DNA from: Sphingobium subterraneum
Lineage (GTDB): Bacteria; Pseudomonadota; Alphaproteobacteria; Sphingomonadales; Sphingomonadaceae
Assembly: GCF_014199435.1 (NCBI RefSeq)
Contig: NZ_JACIJP010000002.1
Coordinates: 660,001-724,000, forward strand
DNA length: 64,000 nucleotides
Reading direction: 5' to 3'
Positions 16,478 to 25,930 of the stretch are shown here, one piece after another. The number at the start of each line of letters is the position of its first letter. Positions within the stretch are counted from its first letter, which is position 1. The translations under genes were made by a program, and so were the position numbers. Below the pieces are notes generated by a model, which had not been told where the DNA came from, ran no database searches, and saw only the letters and a list, made by a program, of their open reading frames with translations.

Positions 16478-17638
16478 ATGCAGCTCAAGGATTTTGACGC
16501 CGACCTGTTCCTGCGCGACGTTTGGCAGAAAAAGCCGCTGCTGATCCGCAATGCGTGGGATGAATGGTCCAATCCGCTGGCGCCCGACGATCTGGCCGGG
16601 CTGGCCTGCGAGGACAGCGTGGAGGCGCGGATCGTCAGGGCGGGCCGCAGTGTCGATGCTTGGGCCTGTGAGCAGGGGCCTTTCGAAGATGCCCGCTTTT
16701 CCGCTCTGAGTGAGGAGGGCTGGACGCTGCTCGTGCAGGCGGTGGACCATCTGGTGCCGGATGTGGCGGCGCTGATGGATCCGTTCCGTTTCATTCCCAA
16801 CTGGCGTATCGATGATGTCATGGTGAGCTATGCGACCGATGGCGGCGGCGTGGGGCCGCATTTCGACCAGTATGACGTATTTCTGGTCCAGGGGCTGGGT
16901 CGGAGGCGCTGGCGGCTCGGCGGGTTCTGCGATGCGGATACGCCCCTCCTGCCGCACGATGATCTGCGCCTGCTCCGTGACTTCGAAGCGACCATGGAAT
17001 GGGTGCTGGAGCCGGGCGATATTCTTTATGTGCCGCCGCGCATGGCGCACGACGGGGTCGCGGTGGGCAGCGACTGCATGACCTATTCCATCGGCTTTCG
17101 CGCGCCGTCGCGCAGCGAGCTGATGGCGCACTGGTGCGATCATCTGCTGGCAGGGATTGAGGACGACGACCGCTATGAGGATGTTGGCCTCTCCCGCGCC
17201 GACAATCCGGGCGAGATCTCGGCGCAGGCCATTGCCCGCCTGCATGCCATGGCGACGGAACAGCTGCAGGATCGCGCGGCGTTCGCCCGCTGGTTCGGAC
17301 AGTACAACAGCAGCCCCAAATACTGCCCGGTTGAGACGGATGCGGACGAAGCCGTTGACCGCGATGAGCTGCGCGCGCGGCTCGCCGACGGCAATGCGCT
17401 GGTTCGCAATCCCGCGAGCCGGTTTTCCTTCATCCGACGGACGGAGGATGTGCTGCTGTTCGTTGACGGCGTGAGTTTCGAATGCATTGGCGAGGCAGGG
17501 GCGTTGGCGCAGCGTATCTGCGCGCAGGATCCTGTTCTGTTCGACGCCCGGCAAGCAGACGAGGACGCGATGCTCACTCTGCTGGTAAGCCTGATCGCGC
17601 AGGGGAGCCTGGGCTTCGAGGAGGCCGACGAGGATTAA
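16478..17638 (+). CDS. roxA: Ribosomal protein L16 arginine hydroxylase (RoxA/YcfD), JmjC type
   Basis: A 386-residue cupin/JmjC 2-oxoglutarate-Fe(II) oxygenase. The iron triad is visible: H128-x-D130 in GPHFDQYD and H191 in MAHDG. The N-terminal half follows E. coli YcfD closely ([65 protein letters not shown]). The C-terminal winged-helix part is also present. It hydroxylates an arginine of ribosomal protein L16. ATG 16478 is preferred over GTG 16466, since homology starts there. The last 4 bases overlap, tail to tail, the rluE gene. HspQ precedes it, and both belong to protein-quality or translation functions. Confidence 0.9.
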   Translation: MQLKDFDADLFLRDVWQKKPLLIRNAWDEWSNPLAPDDLAGLACEDSVEARIVRAGRSVDAWACEQGPFEDARFSALSEEGWTLLVQAVDHLVPDVAALMDPFRFIPNWRIDDVMVSYATDGGGVGPHFDQYDVFLVQGLGRRRWRLGGFCDADTPLLPHDDLRLLRDFEATMEWVLEPGDILYVPPRMAHDGVAVGSDCMTYSIGFRAPSRSELMAHWCDHLLAGIEDDDRYEDVGLSRADNPGEISAQAIARLHAMATEQLQDRAAFARWFGQYNSSPKYCPVETDADEAVDRDELRARLADGNALVRNPASRFSFIRRTEDVLLFVDGVSFECIGEAGALAQRICAQDPVLFDARQADEDAMLTLLVSLIAQGSLGFEEADED

Positions 17639-18183
17639 ACCCGCACGGCCCGCCATTCGCCCGGTTGCAGGCCATCGAGCGCCCAGTCGCCGATGCTTTG
17701 GCGGACAAGGCGCAGCGTCGGGTGGCCGACCGCCGCCGTCATGCGGCGCACCTGCCGGTTGCGGCCCTCACTGATCGTCAGGCTGATCCAGCAATCCGCC
17801 ACGCTTTTGCGGAACCGCACCGGCGGGTCGCGGGGCCAGAGCGCGGGATCGGCAATGCGGGCGGCCATGGCGGGGCGGGTCATGCCGTCTTTCAGCATGA
17901 GGCCGCCGCGCAATGTGTCGAGCCGGGTTTCGTCCGGCTCACCTTCCACCTGAACCCAATAGGTCTTGGGCATCTTGAAGCGGGGATTGGCAATGCGCGC
18001 CTGCAGCGCCCCATCACTGGTCAACAGCAGCAGCCCCTCGCTGTCGAGGTCGAGCCGCCCGGCGGGATATACGCCGGGAAGCGCGATATAGTCGGCCAGC
18101 GTGGGGCGGGGCGCGCCCGTCCGCTCATCGGTGAACTGGCACAGCACGCCATAGGGTTTGTTGAACAGGATCAGTTCGGCCAT
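17635..18183 (-). CDS. rluE: 23S rRNA pseudouridine synthase, RluE-like
   Basis: A 182-residue enzyme of the RsuA/RluB/RluE family without the N-terminal S4 domain, as in RluE. Motifs are [12 protein letters not shown], the catalytic [17 protein letters not shown] (Asp in RLD), KTYWVQVEG and [19 protein letters not shown]. It should isomerise U2457 (E. coli numbering) in 23S rRNA. The gene converges with roxA and overlaps it by 4 bases. The tRNA-Leu gene lies about 100 bases upstream on the same strand. Confidence 0.9.
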   Translation of the reverse strand: MAELILFNKPYGVLCQFTDERTGAPRPTLADYIALPGVYPAGRLDLDSEGLLLLTSDGALQARIANPRFKMPKTYWVQVEGEPDETRLDTLRGGLMLKDGMTRPAMAARIADPALWPRDPPVRFRKSVADCWISLTISEGRNRQVRRMTAAVGHPTLRLVRQSIGDWALDGLQPGEWRAVRV

Positions 18184-18283
18184 CGCCGTGCTCTAGCGCG
18201 GTTTCTATGGACAACGCCACCCAAGCGTGTGGGACATCGCCGAGGTGATAGGCGTCGTTACCGGAACCTCGGCAAATCAAAGG

Positions 18284-18368
18284 TGGTGCGGGCGGTCGGA
18301 ATCGAACCGACACTCCTTGCGGAACCGGATTTTGAGTCCGGCGCGTCTACCAGTTTCACCACGCCCGC
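18284..18368 (-). tRNA. tRNA-Leu (anticodon CAA)
   Basis: An 85-base tRNA. The acceptor stem is GCGGGCG (18368-18362) with CGCCCGC, discriminator A and an encoded CCA ending at 18284. The D-loop reads GTGAAACTGGTAGACGCG as in Leu tRNAs, the anticodon loop is CTCAAAA (anticodon CAA), a long variable arm follows, and the T-loop is GGTTCGATTCC. Confidence 0.95.
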
Positions 18369-18490
18369 ACGGGGCCGTGCTATAACGCCTCTCCGGCCCC
18401 ACGCAACCGGAAAGGACCGCTGCGGGAACCTTTGATCGCACGGATCGCTCTTCTTTCATTGCCCCACGGGGCGCCACGGAGGAGGAACGC

Positions 18491-18565
18491 ATGGGCAAGG
18501 GCTTGCTGTTATGGCTGATCGGTATACCGATCCCGGTAATCCTGCTGCTCTGGCTGATCTTCTAG
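18491..18565 (+). CDS. 24-residue single-helix membrane miniprotein
   Basis: ATG 18491 opens MGKGLLLWLIGIPIPVILLL followed by WLIF and TAG at 18563-18565. GGAGGA (18481-18486) lies 4 bases before ATG, preceded by a further GGA, so a good ribosome binding site is present. The product is one hydrophobic helix with a short positive N-terminus and a central IPIP. Similar 20-30 residue proteins with a GxPIPxI core occur in Alphaproteobacteria, without a known function as far as I can recall. The stop codon lies inside a palindromic repeat. The coding match is short, but start site, hydrophobicity and stop fit together. Confidence 0.6.
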   Translation: MGKGLLLWLIGIPIPVILLLWLIF

Positions 18566-18658
18566 AGCATTTTCAAGATGACCGTACACGGTCATCGACT
18601 CGGAAAATGCGGCACTCAAAGACCCGGAGCGTTTTCGCTCGTAGTGAAAACGCTCTAG
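18562..18658. repeat. 97-bp palindromic (REP-like) element with two inner hairpins
   Basis: The ends form a 13-bp inverted repeat with one mismatch: CTAGAGCATTTTC (18562-18574) and GAAAACGCTCTAG (18646-18658). Inside are GCATTTTC/GAAAATGC (18567-18574, 18603-18610), enclosing GATGACCGT/ACGGTCATC (18577-18585, 18588-18596), and then a perfect 10-bp hairpin GAGCGTTTTC/GAAAACGCTC (18627-18636, 18646-18655). Such AGAGCRTTTTC elements look like the repetitive extragenic palindromes of Alphaproteobacteria. It lies between the convergent miniprotein and purA genes and could also act as a terminator. Confidence 0.7.
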
Positions 18659-18670
18659 CGTCTCAGAGTT

Positions 18671-19960
18671 TCAGTCCGCGAAGGGATCGCGCACCAATAT
18701 GGTGTCGTCGCGCTGCGGCGACGTCGACACCAGCGTGACCGGGCACTCGATCAGCTCCTCGATTCGACGGATATATTTGATCGCCTGCGCGGGAAGGTCG
18801 GCCCAGCTGCGTGCACCTGCGGTCGTGCCGCTCCATCCCTCGATAGTCTCATAAATCGGTTCGACGCGCGCCTGATCCTGCGGATGGGGGGGCAGATAAT
18901 CGAACGTCTGCCCGTCGAGGCGATAGCCGGTGCAGATCTGGATCTCGTCCATGCCGTCGAGAATGTCGAGTTTTGTAAGGGCAATGCCGGTGATGCCGCT
19001 GACCGCGGCCGACTGGCGCACGAGCACGGCATCGAACCAGCCGCAGCGGCGCTGCCGCCCGGTGTTGGTGCCGAATTCATGGCCACGCGTGCCGAGCAAT
19101 TGGCCGATTTCGTTATCCTGCTCGGTGGGGAATGGACCAGACCCCACGCGTGTGGTGTAGGCTTTGACGATGCCGAGCACGAAACCCGCGCCGCGCGGAC
19201 CAAGGCCGGTACCCGAAGAAGCGGTGCCAGCCACGGTGTTGGATGAGGTCACATAGGGGTAGGTGCCATGGTCGACATCGAGCAGCACGCCCTGCGCGCC
19301 TTCGAACAGGATGCGATCGCCACGCTTGCGCGCTGCGTTCAACGTAACCCACACCGGCTTGGCGTAGGGCAGCACAAACGGTGCGATGTCGCGCAGCTGC
19401 GCCATCAGGTCGTCCCGGTCGATCGGCGGCTGGCCGAACCCGGCGCGCAATGCATCATGATGCGCGCACAAGCGGTCGAGCTGCGGTCCCAGGTCATCGA
19501 GATGCGCCAGATCACAGATGCGGATCGCGCGGCGGCCGACCTTGTCCTCATAGGCCGGGCCGATGCCGCGCCGGGTGGTACCTATCTTGCCCGCGCCGCT
19601 CGCGTCCTCGCGCAGCGCATCGAGATCGCGGTGGAGGGGCAGAATCAGCGGCGCCGTTTCCGCCACATGCAGCATATCGGGATTGATCGCCACGCCCTGC
19701 GCCACGATCTTCGTGACCTCATCGCGGAAATGCCAGGGGTCGAACACCACGCCATTGCCGATGACCGAAAGCGTCCCGCGCACCACGCCCGAGGGGAGCA
19801 GCGCCAGCTTGTAGGTCTTGTCGCCGATGACAAGGGTGTGCCCGGCGTTGTGCCCGCCCTGGAACCGCACGACGCAATCGGCGCGCTCGGCCAGCCAGTC
19901 GACGATCTTGCCCTTGCCCTCATCACCCCATTGGGCACCGATAACGGTTACATTCGCCAC
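18671..19960 (-). CDS. purA: Adenylosuccinate synthetase
   Basis: A 429-residue enzyme, the normal length. It joins IMP and aspartate with GTP to make adenylosuccinate in AMP synthesis. Visible motifs are [17 protein letters not shown] (P-loop and catalytic Asp), [44 protein letters not shown], and the C-terminal [11 protein letters not shown] and GWFDAVLVR. It lies 66 bases downstream of hisZ on the same strand and is likely co-transcribed. It ends next to the 97-bp palindromic element. Confidence 0.98.
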   Translation of the reverse strand: MANVTVIGAQWGDEGKGKIVDWLAERADCVVRFQGGHNAGHTLVIGDKTYKLALLPSGVVRGTLSVIGNGVVFDPWHFRDEVTKIVAQGVAINPDMLHVAETAPLILPLHRDLDALREDASGAGKIGTTRRGIGPAYEDKVGRRAIRICDLAHLDDLGPQLDRLCAHHDALRAGFGQPPIDRDDLMAQLRDIAPFVLPYAKPVWVTLNAARKRGDRILFEGAQGVLLDVDHGTYPYVTSSNTVAGTASSGTGLGPRGAGFVLGIVKAYTTRVGSGPFPTEQDNEIGQLLGTRGHEFGTNTGRQRRCGWFDAVLVRQSAAVSGITGIALTKLDILDGMDEIQICTGYRLDGQTFDYLPPHPQDQARVEPIYETIEGWSGTTAGARSWADLPAQAIKYIRRIEELIECPVTLVSTSPQRDDTILVRDPFAD

Positions 19961-20026
19961 ATCATTATCCTTGCTGGCTGCATGCCGGAAAAAACCCCCG
20001 CGTCCTTAGCCTGTTTGGGCAGCGGG

Positions 20027-21166
20027 TCAATAAGCGCGGGGCGTATCCCCGTCGAGCCAGTGGCTGCACCCCAAAGCTGCGCCGTCGTCGCCGGCAGACA
20101 ATGCGGCGACGGTGCGCCACCCGTCCGCGCGCAGGGCCTTGGCGCGTTCCGCATCGGCGTGGAGCGGCAGGAAGATCCGGCGCTCGTCCGTGCGGCCGAA
20201 ACCCGCGTCGATCAGCGGATCGGGATAGAGGGAGAAACCGGTCGCCGGTTCCTCCCGACCGTCCGGGTGAATGATCGTGTAACTGCCCCCACGACCGATC
20301 TCGCCGATGAAGCCTTCGGCGAAGATCGAGAAGCCGAACCAGCTCTGATAGGCGAAGCTGTGGCGCTCTGTCGGATCAAGCGTCAGGGTGATGTCCCAGC
20401 CGATCGGCTTGGCGATGGCGCGCAGTGCCGCGATGCGGCTCGCCAGCACGCCGCCCGCATCGATCGCCTCCAGTCGCTCCATCGCAGCGTGAAAGGGGCC
20501 GGTCGCCTCGATCAGCGGCAGATAGGCGGCAGCGGCGGACCCCAGTTCCGCCAGCCCGCCTGCGTCCTTGGAGTCCAACTCCGCGCGTACCGCCTCGATT
20601 TCGTCCACGCCGAGCGGCAAAGCATCGGCGGCCAGTTCGTCGATCAGGTCGGGCAGGGTAAAGTCGACCGTGATGCCAGACACGCCCGCTGCCTGCAGCG
20701 CCTCGATCGCGACGGAGACGATCTCGGTCGCGGCGACGACGCTATCCGATCCGATAAGTTCGGCGCCGACCTGCAACTGCTCCCGCTCCGGGCGCAACTG
20801 GTTGGCGCGCAGCTTGAGGACCGGGCCGGAATAGCACAGCCGCAGCGGACGGGCGGCGGACGCCAGCCGCGTTGCCGCGATGCGCCCGACCTGCGCCGTC
20901 ATGTCCGGGCGCAGGGCAAGGGTGCGCTGCGACACCGGATCGACGGCGCGCAACAGATCCTGCGCCCGCGCGGACTTCAGACGACCGGTCAGCGTTTCCT
21001 CGAACTCGGCGAGCGGCGGCATCACGCGCTGATAGCCATGCGCCGATACGCAATCGATCACGTCCCGCGCCAGCCGGGCCGAGGCCTCCGCTTGGGGCGG
21101 CAGGCGATCGGAAAGGCCCTCGGGCAGCAGGCCCATCTGGCCGCCTGAATTGCCTGCGCTGCTCAT
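20027..21166 (-). CDS. hisZ: ATP phosphoribosyltransferase regulatory subunit HisZ
   Basis: A 379-residue class II aaRS-like protein. MGLLPEGLSDRLPPQAE, LRPDMTAQVGRIAATRL, RLCYSGPV and QVGAELIG match HisZ/HisRS-type motif 2, but the tRNA-binding region is lacking. HisZ forms the hetero-octamer with short-form HisG and senses histidine at the first step of histidine synthesis. Its presence implies a short HisG elsewhere. The purA gene follows directly, an arrangement I recall from sphingomonads. An alternative start is M11 (QMGLLPEG), which is where homology begins. Confidence 0.9.
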   Translation of the reverse strand: MSSAGNSGGQMGLLPEGLSDRLPPQAEASARLARDVIDCVSAHGYQRVMPPLAEFEETLTGRLKSARAQDLLRAVDPVSQRTLALRPDMTAQVGRIAATRLASAARPLRLCYSGPVLKLRANQLRPEREQLQVGAELIGSDSVVAATEIVSVAIEALQAAGVSGITVDFTLPDLIDELAADALPLGVDEIEAVRAELDSKDAGGLAELGSAAAAYLPLIEATGPFHAAMERLEAIDAGGVLASRIAALRAIAKPIGWDITLTLDPTERHSFAYQSWFGFSIFAEGFIGEIGRGGSYTIIHPDGREEPATGFSLYPDPLIDAGFGRTDERRIFLPLHADAERAKALRADGWRTVAALSAGDDGAALGCSHWLDGDTPRAY

Positions 21167-21259
21167 TGTGCCTGCTCCTGGCTCCCGTGCGTGGTTCGCT
21201 TTGCCTCATAGCGTGGCGGCGCAAAAAGGGTAGTCCTGATGCACGAGGCAGGGGGGCGG

Positions 21260-21760
21260 TCAGAAAAGCGGCTGCTCGACCGCTCCGTCGGGATCGTGCA
21301 GATGTGTCAGGCGGCGCATCGCCATGCGCGCGAGGCGCAGCGTCTCGGTCTTGCGCCGCGCGCTCGCCAAAGGGTGGAGGGCGGCGGGACGGACGATCTC
21401 CGCGTCATAGGCATCCGCGACAATCACGCCGCTGCGTTCCGGGGCAAAGGCCTCGCGCTCCAGCAATTCATGCTCGAAACCCGCCGGGACCGCCCAGTAA
21501 AAACGGTCGCAATAATCGAGATATTCCGGCCATTTCTGGTCGCCGAGCAGGTCTGCGCGTGCGCATTTGATCTCGACGATCACAACCTCGCCCCGCGCCG
21601 ACACGCCCATCAGGTCTGCGCGGCGGTTGTTGCGCAGCGGCACTTCTGACAGGGCGAAAATGTCGTGCCGCTGAAACAGGCGACACACGCCGCGCACGAC
21701 CGCGAGCGCACCCTGCGGCCCGCACGCGTCAGGCAGGGAGGTGAGCGGGACACTGCTCAT
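21260..21760 (-). CDS. mmcB: MmcB-type DNA repair nuclease-like protein
   Basis: A 166-residue protein of the MmcB family (mitomycin C resistance; PD-(D/E)xK-like fold). Motifs are ALSEVPLRNNRRADLMGV, VIVEIKCARADLLGDQKWPEY and YCDRFYWAVP. The E-x-K (EIK) and upstream D fit a restriction-endonuclease-type active site. In Caulobacter the family is part of the DNA-damage response. Its start overlaps the end of the pdeM gene by 4 bases, tying it to the ligase-associated repair cluster upstream. Confidence 0.88.
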   Translation of the reverse strand: MSSVPLTSLPDACGPQGALAVVRGVCRLFQRHDIFALSEVPLRNNRRADLMGVSARGEVVIVEIKCARADLLGDQKWPEYLDYCDRFYWAVPAGFEHELLEREAFAPERSGVIVADAYDAEIVRPAALHPLASARRKTETLRLARMAMRRLTHLHDPDGAVEQPLF

Positions 21761-22473
21761 GCGCGCCTCCGCTGCGGTATCTCGCCCAAGGGGAAATGCA
21801 GGATCTGGTCGTGCGTGGGGATCAGCGCAGCCGCGTCCTCGTCGCGCCCCAGAGCGGCGCGCACCGCCTCATGCCCGGCATCCAGCCCGCCAGTGAGCGC
21901 ACCGAAGGCGGGCAGGATGAGTTTATTGCCGCCGCGCACGAAGCAGCGGCGCGACACACGCACGCCCCGGCGGCGCACGGTCCATTTGGGGTGGAAATGG
22001 CCGCTGATTTCCGGGCGTGTTTCGTGCGGGCTGGCCTCGTGCCGCAACAACACGCCATCGACATCCGCCTCGCGCATGACCCGGCCGACCGGGAAGCTGC
22101 CGTCAACATCATGGTTGCCGGTGATCCACAGCCAGTCCGTCCGCGCGGAAAGGCTCTGCAACGCATCGAACGCCGCGCCGCTGAGGCGTGTGCCGCCGCC
22201 CGCGTCGTGGAAGCTGTCACCCAGGCACCAGATCGCCTGTGCGCCCGTCCGCTCGACCAGGCGCGTGAGCGCGTCGAGCGTCGCAAGGCTGTCATAGGGG
22301 GGCAGATGCTGGCCGAAACGGGCGAAGAAACTTGCCTTTTCGAGATGCAGATCGGCGATTAGCAGAGCCCGGCGCGCGGGCCAGTACAGCGCGCCCTCCG
22401 CACACAGATGAAATTCATGTCGGTCGAACAAATAGGGAACCATTGCTTCGCTATGCAAGGATCGCCGCCCCAT
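21757..22473 (-). CDS. pdeM: Ligase-associated metallophosphoesterase PdeM
   Basis: A calcineurin-like phosphoesterase of about 238 residues. Metal-binding motifs are LIADLHLEK, CLGDSFHDAGG, WITGNHDVDG and GHFHPKW. It is the nuclease/phosphoesterase of the conserved Lhr-type helicase, Exo and ATP-ligase repair set. The start is uncertain: ATG 22473 falls right after the helicase stop, ATG 22443 (MVPYLFDRHEF) is where clear homology starts, and the longest frame reaches 22497. All are compatible with translational coupling to the helicase. The last 4 bases overlap mmcB. Confidence 0.9.
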   Translation of the reverse strand: MGRRSLHSEAMVPYLFDRHEFHLCAEGALYWPARRALLIADLHLEKASFFARFGQHLPPYDSLATLDALTRLVERTGAQAIWCLGDSFHDAGGGTRLSGAAFDALQSLSARTDWLWITGNHDVDGSFPVGRVMREADVDGVLLRHEASPHETRPEISGHFHPKWTVRRRGVRVSRRCFVRGGNKLILPAFGALTGGLDAGHEAVRAALGRDEDAAALIPTHDQILHFPLGEIPQRRRA

Positions 22474-22474
22474 T

Positions 22475-24919
22475 TCAAGCGCTTTGCGGCGGATCATCGA
22501 CGCGCATCGCGAGCGCGATCAGGCTGGCTTCCTCGGCCAGCAGTTCGTCTTCCGATCCGCGTTGCGCGACCTGTTCGCGACCAATCATCACCATCAGCGG
22601 AACGGCGAGCGGCGACACGCGGTCGAGCACCTGATGCAGCATCGTCGCGCCCGCCCTTTGCAGCAGGTCGCCCAGCCGTGCGACATCAACCAGCCGCGTG
22701 CGCGCATCCTCCCACGCGGCGCGGAGCAGGAGATGATCCGGCTCATATTTCTGGAGCACATCGTAGATCAGGTCGGTGGAGAATGTCACCTGCTTGCCGG
22801 ACTTGCGCTTGCCTGGATGCTGCCGCTCGACCAGTCCGCCGATGACGGCGACTTCGCGGAAGGCGCGCTTCAACAGGTGCGAGGAGCGTACCCATTCGAC
22901 CAACTCGCTTTCCAGGATGTCGGGTGAGAACAGGCGGGCCGGGTCGGTGATCGGCTTGAGGCCGTAGACGCCAATCGCATAGTCATTGGCGACGAAACCC
23001 ACGGGTTGCAGTCCCTCCGTCTCCATCCGCTTGGTGACGAGCATGCCCAATGACTGGTGCGCGTTCCAGCCCTCAAAGCTGTACGCGACCATGTAATGCA
23101 GCCCTTCATGCGGGAAGGTTTCGACCAAAAGCTGCTCGGGTGCGGGAAGCGCGGAGCGCAGCGACTGGACATCGAGCCATTCCGCCACATCGGGCGGGAA
23201 GCGCGGCCACTGGTCCCGGTCGTGCAGGAAACCGCGCACCCGGTCGGCGAGATCGGTGGTGAGCGCCAGCCGCGCGCCCATATAGGCCGGGATGCGCGCC
23301 GACTTGGTGGTCGCGCGCACGATCAGGTCCATCTCCCTTATTCCCAGCACCTCCAGCGCCAGCCCGGAAAAGCGGAACGTGTCGCCGACCGAGAGGGTAG
23401 ACGCGAAATATTCCTCCACCCGGCCCAGCGAGCGCCGGTTCTGGAACCGCACATCGAGCATCGGCGCCTCGACGATGATCCCGGCGTTGAGGCGATGCTG
23501 CTGGATGAAGCGCGGATGGCTGACCGTCCATCGCCCGTCGGGCAGACGGCGCAGGCGCTGGTAGCGGTCGTAGCGCGAGAGGGCATAGCCGCCGTTCGCG
23601 ATATAATCGATCAGGCCATCAAATTCGGAGCGCGGTAGGTCCGCATAGGGCGCGGCCCGGCGGGTTTCGGCGAACTGCGCGTCCGGTTCGAAGGGCGCGG
23701 CGCAGGCCACGGCCATGATATGCTGGGCCAGCACATCCAATGCGCCAGGCCGCCATAGTTCGTGATCGAGCTGCCCCTCATCGATCGCGTCGAGCGCGGC
23801 GCGCGCCTCCAGATATTCGAAACGGTTGCCAGGCACGACCAGCGCCTTGCTCGATTCGTCGAGCCGGTGATTGGCCCGCCCGATGCGCTGGACGAGGCGC
23901 GAGGCCCCCTTGGGCGCGCCCATCTGGATGACGAGATCGACATCGCCCCAGTCGACCCCGAGATCGAGCGAGGCGGTGCAGACGAGCGCGCGCAAGCGCC
24001 CCTCCGCAATCGCGCTTTCCGCCTTGCGCCGCACTTCCACGGCAAGCGATCCGTGGTGGATGCCGATCGGCAGATTGTCCTCGTTGACTGCCCACAGATC
24101 CTGCAAAATCAGCTCCGCAAGCGAGCGTGTATTGCAGAAGACCAATGTCAGTCTGTGCTTGCGGATCTCGTCATAGACCTGCGCCGCGGCATAGCGCCCG
24201 CTGTGCCCGCCCCACGGGACGCGGCCGAGCGGCGTCAAAATCGCGATGTCGGGCGGCGCGCCGGGGTCGCCCTGAACCAGGCGAACGTCCCTGCCGTCGC
24301 CATCACGGGAAAGCCATCGGCGGTAACGGTCCGGTTCGCCCACCGTGGCCGACAGCGCCACCCGTCGCAACCCGGGCGCGAGTCCCTGCAACCGGGCAAG
24401 GCAGAGCGACAGCAGATCCCCCCGCTTGCCGCTGGCAAAGGCGTGCACCTCGTCGATGATGACGCTGTGTAGCCCGGCGAACAGCATCGGGCTGTCCTCA
24501 TGGCTCAGCAGCAGCGAGAGCGATTCGGGCGTGGTCAGCAGGAAATGCGGCGGGCGCACCCGCTGGCGCTGCTTGCGGTTGGACGGCGTGTCGCCGGTGC
24601 GCGTTTCCACCCGCAAATCGAGGCCCATCTCTTCAAGTGGCTGGACGAGGTTGCGCTGGATGTCGACGGTCAGCGCCTTCAACGGCGAGATGTAAAGCGT
24701 GTGCAGCCCGTCGCGAGGATGGGTCACGAGATCGGCAATACTCGCCAGAAACCCGGCAAGCGTCTTTCCCGCGCCCGTCGACGCGATCAGCAGCGCATCC
24801 TCTCCGGCCTGTGCCGCCGCGACCATTTCCCTCTGATGCCGCCGCACCTGCCAGCCACGCCCCTCAAACCATCGCGTTATGGCGGGCGGCAGGCTGGAAT
24901 GATCGGCAGGGGTTCCCAT
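22475..24919 (-). CDS. Ligase-associated DEXH-box helicase (Lhr-core type)
   Basis: An 814-residue superfamily 2 helicase. Motif I is ASTGAGKTLAGFL, motif Ia YISPLKALTVDI, motif II IIDEVHAF, motif III LSATVGEP, motif V LDLGVDWGDVD, motif VI QRIGRANHR. The remaining ~400 residues form the Lhr-core winged-helix and beta-barrel region. It is a 3'-5' single-stranded-DNA translocase in the family. Its ATG (24919-24917) touches the ATG of the divergent exonuclease gene (24920). With PdeM, exonuclease and ligase it forms the known four-gene DNA-damage cluster. Confidence 0.94.
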   Translation of the reverse strand: MGTPADHSSLPPAITRWFEGRGWQVRRHQREMVAAAQAGEDALLIASTGAGKTLAGFLASIADLVTHPRDGLHTLYISPLKALTVDIQRNLVQPLEEMGLDLRVETRTGDTPSNRKQRQRVRPPHFLLTTPESLSLLLSHEDSPMLFAGLHSVIIDEVHAFASGKRGDLLSLCLARLQGLAPGLRRVALSATVGEPDRYRRWLSRDGDGRDVRLVQGDPGAPPDIAILTPLGRVPWGGHSGRYAAAQVYDEIRKHRLTLVFCNTRSLAELILQDLWAVNEDNLPIGIHHGSLAVEVRRKAESAIAEGRLRALVCTASLDLGVDWGDVDLVIQMGAPKGASRLVQRIGRANHRLDESSKALVVPGNRFEYLEARAALDAIDEGQLDHELWRPGALDVLAQHIMAVACAAPFEPDAQFAETRRAAPYADLPRSEFDGLIDYIANGGYALSRYDRYQRLRRLPDGRWTVSHPRFIQQHRLNAGIIVEAPMLDVRFQNRRSLGRVEEYFASTLSVGDTFRFSGLALEVLGIREMDLIVRATTKSARIPAYMGARLALTTDLADRVRGFLHDRDQWPRFPPDVAEWLDVQSLRSALPAPEQLLVETFPHEGLHYMVAYSFEGWNAHQSLGMLVTKRMETEGLQPVGFVANDYAIGVYGLKPITDPARLFSPDILESELVEWVRSSHLLKRAFREVAVIGGLVERQHPGKRKSGKQVTFSTDLIYDVLQKYEPDHLLLRAAWEDARTRLVDVARLGDLLQRAGATMLHQVLDRVSPLAVPLMVMIGREQVAQRGSEDELLAEEASLIALAMRVDDPPQSA

Positions 24920-25930
24920 ATGCCCAACATGGTTACACCCGGCAGCTGGATAAAGCCTTTTCCGCAGGGCATTTACGTCGAACCGGGCGATTTCTGGATC
25001 GACCCTTCAGCGCCGGTCGATCGCGCGCTTGTCACCCATGGCCATGCCGACCATGCGCGGTCGGGGCACAAGGCGGTGATGGCGACATCAGGGACGCTGG
25101 CGATTATGGCCGTCCGCTATGGCGAGGCGGGTGTGACGCAGGTTGCCGACTACGGCACGCAGCAGCGCGTGGGTGATGTCGATGTGCGCTTCGTCCCCGC
25201 GGGTCATGTGCTTGGCTCCGCGCAGATCGTGCTGGAGCATCAGGGCGAGCGGGTTGTCGTATCGGGCGATTACAAGCGCCGCCCGGACCCGACCTGCGCC
25301 CCGTTCGAGCCGGTGCCGTGCGATATCTTCGTAACCGAGGCGACCTTCGGCCTGCCGGTCTTTCGCCACCCGGACACAGTGGACGAGATCGCCAAGGCGC
25401 TTGCCACGCTTGCCGACAATCCCGACCGCTGTGTGCTGATCGGCGCCTATGCGCTGGGCAAGGCGCAGCGGGTCATCATGGAATTGCGCGCCGCCGGGCA
25501 TGACGCGCCGATTTATCTCCACGGCGCGATGCAGAAATTGTGCGACCTCTACCGCGAGTTCGGCTGCGATCTCGGGGACCTGCGCCCCGTGACGGCGCAG
25601 AACAAGGCCGATCTGCGCGGTGCGATCATCCTGTGCCCGCCCTCCGCCCTCAACGACCGATGGGCGCGCGCGCTGCCCGATCCGGTTACGGCGATGGCGT
25701 CGGGCTGGATGCGCATCCGCCAGCGCGCGCGTCAGCGCAATGTCGAGCTGCCCCTGATCCTGTCCGATCACGCCGACTGGGACGAACTGACGCAGACGAT
25801 CAGGCAGGTCGACCCCGGCGAAGTATGGATTACCCATGGGCGGGAGGATGCCCTGCTGCGCTGGTGCGCGCTCCACCAACGACGCGCACGGGCGCTCGAC
25901 CTGGTCGGGCGCGAGGATGAGGACGACTGA
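24920..25930 (+). CDS. Ligase-associated exonuclease (metallo-beta-lactamase/beta-CASP fold)
   Basis: A 336-residue protein of the beta-CASP metallo-beta-lactamase group. THGHADHARSG supplies the HxHxDH zinc motif, and PAGHVLGSAQIVLE, VSGDYKRRPDP, VTEATFG and LSDHADW are the later motifs. It is the exonuclease partner of the Lhr-type helicase, PdeM and ligase. ATG 24920 abuts the divergent helicase start, so its ribosome binding site must lie in the antisense of helicase codons; ATG 24929 (MVTPGSW) is an alternative. Its TGA overlaps the ligase ATG by one base. Confidence 0.93.
   Translation: MPNMVTPGSWIKPFPQGIYVEPGDFWIDPSAPVDRALVTHGHADHARSGHKAVMATSGTLAIMAVRYGEAGVTQVADYGTQQRVGDVDVRFVPAGHVLGSAQIVLEHQGERVVVSGDYKRRPDPTCAPFEPVPCDIFVTEATFGLPVFRHPDTVDEIAKALATLADNPDRCVLIGAYALGKAQRVIMELRAAGHDAPIYLHGAMQKLCDLYREFGCDLGDLRPVTAQNKADLRGAIILCPPSALNDRWARALPDPVTAMASGWMRIRQRARQRNVELPLILSDHADWDELTQTIRQVDPGEVWITHGREDALLRWCALHQRRARALDLVGREDEDD

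Noticed and set aside
19268..21148. 626-residue plus-strand frame
   Set aside because: Antisense shadow of purA and hisZ, Arg/Ala/Gln-rich and low in complexity, as expected in GC-rich DNA.
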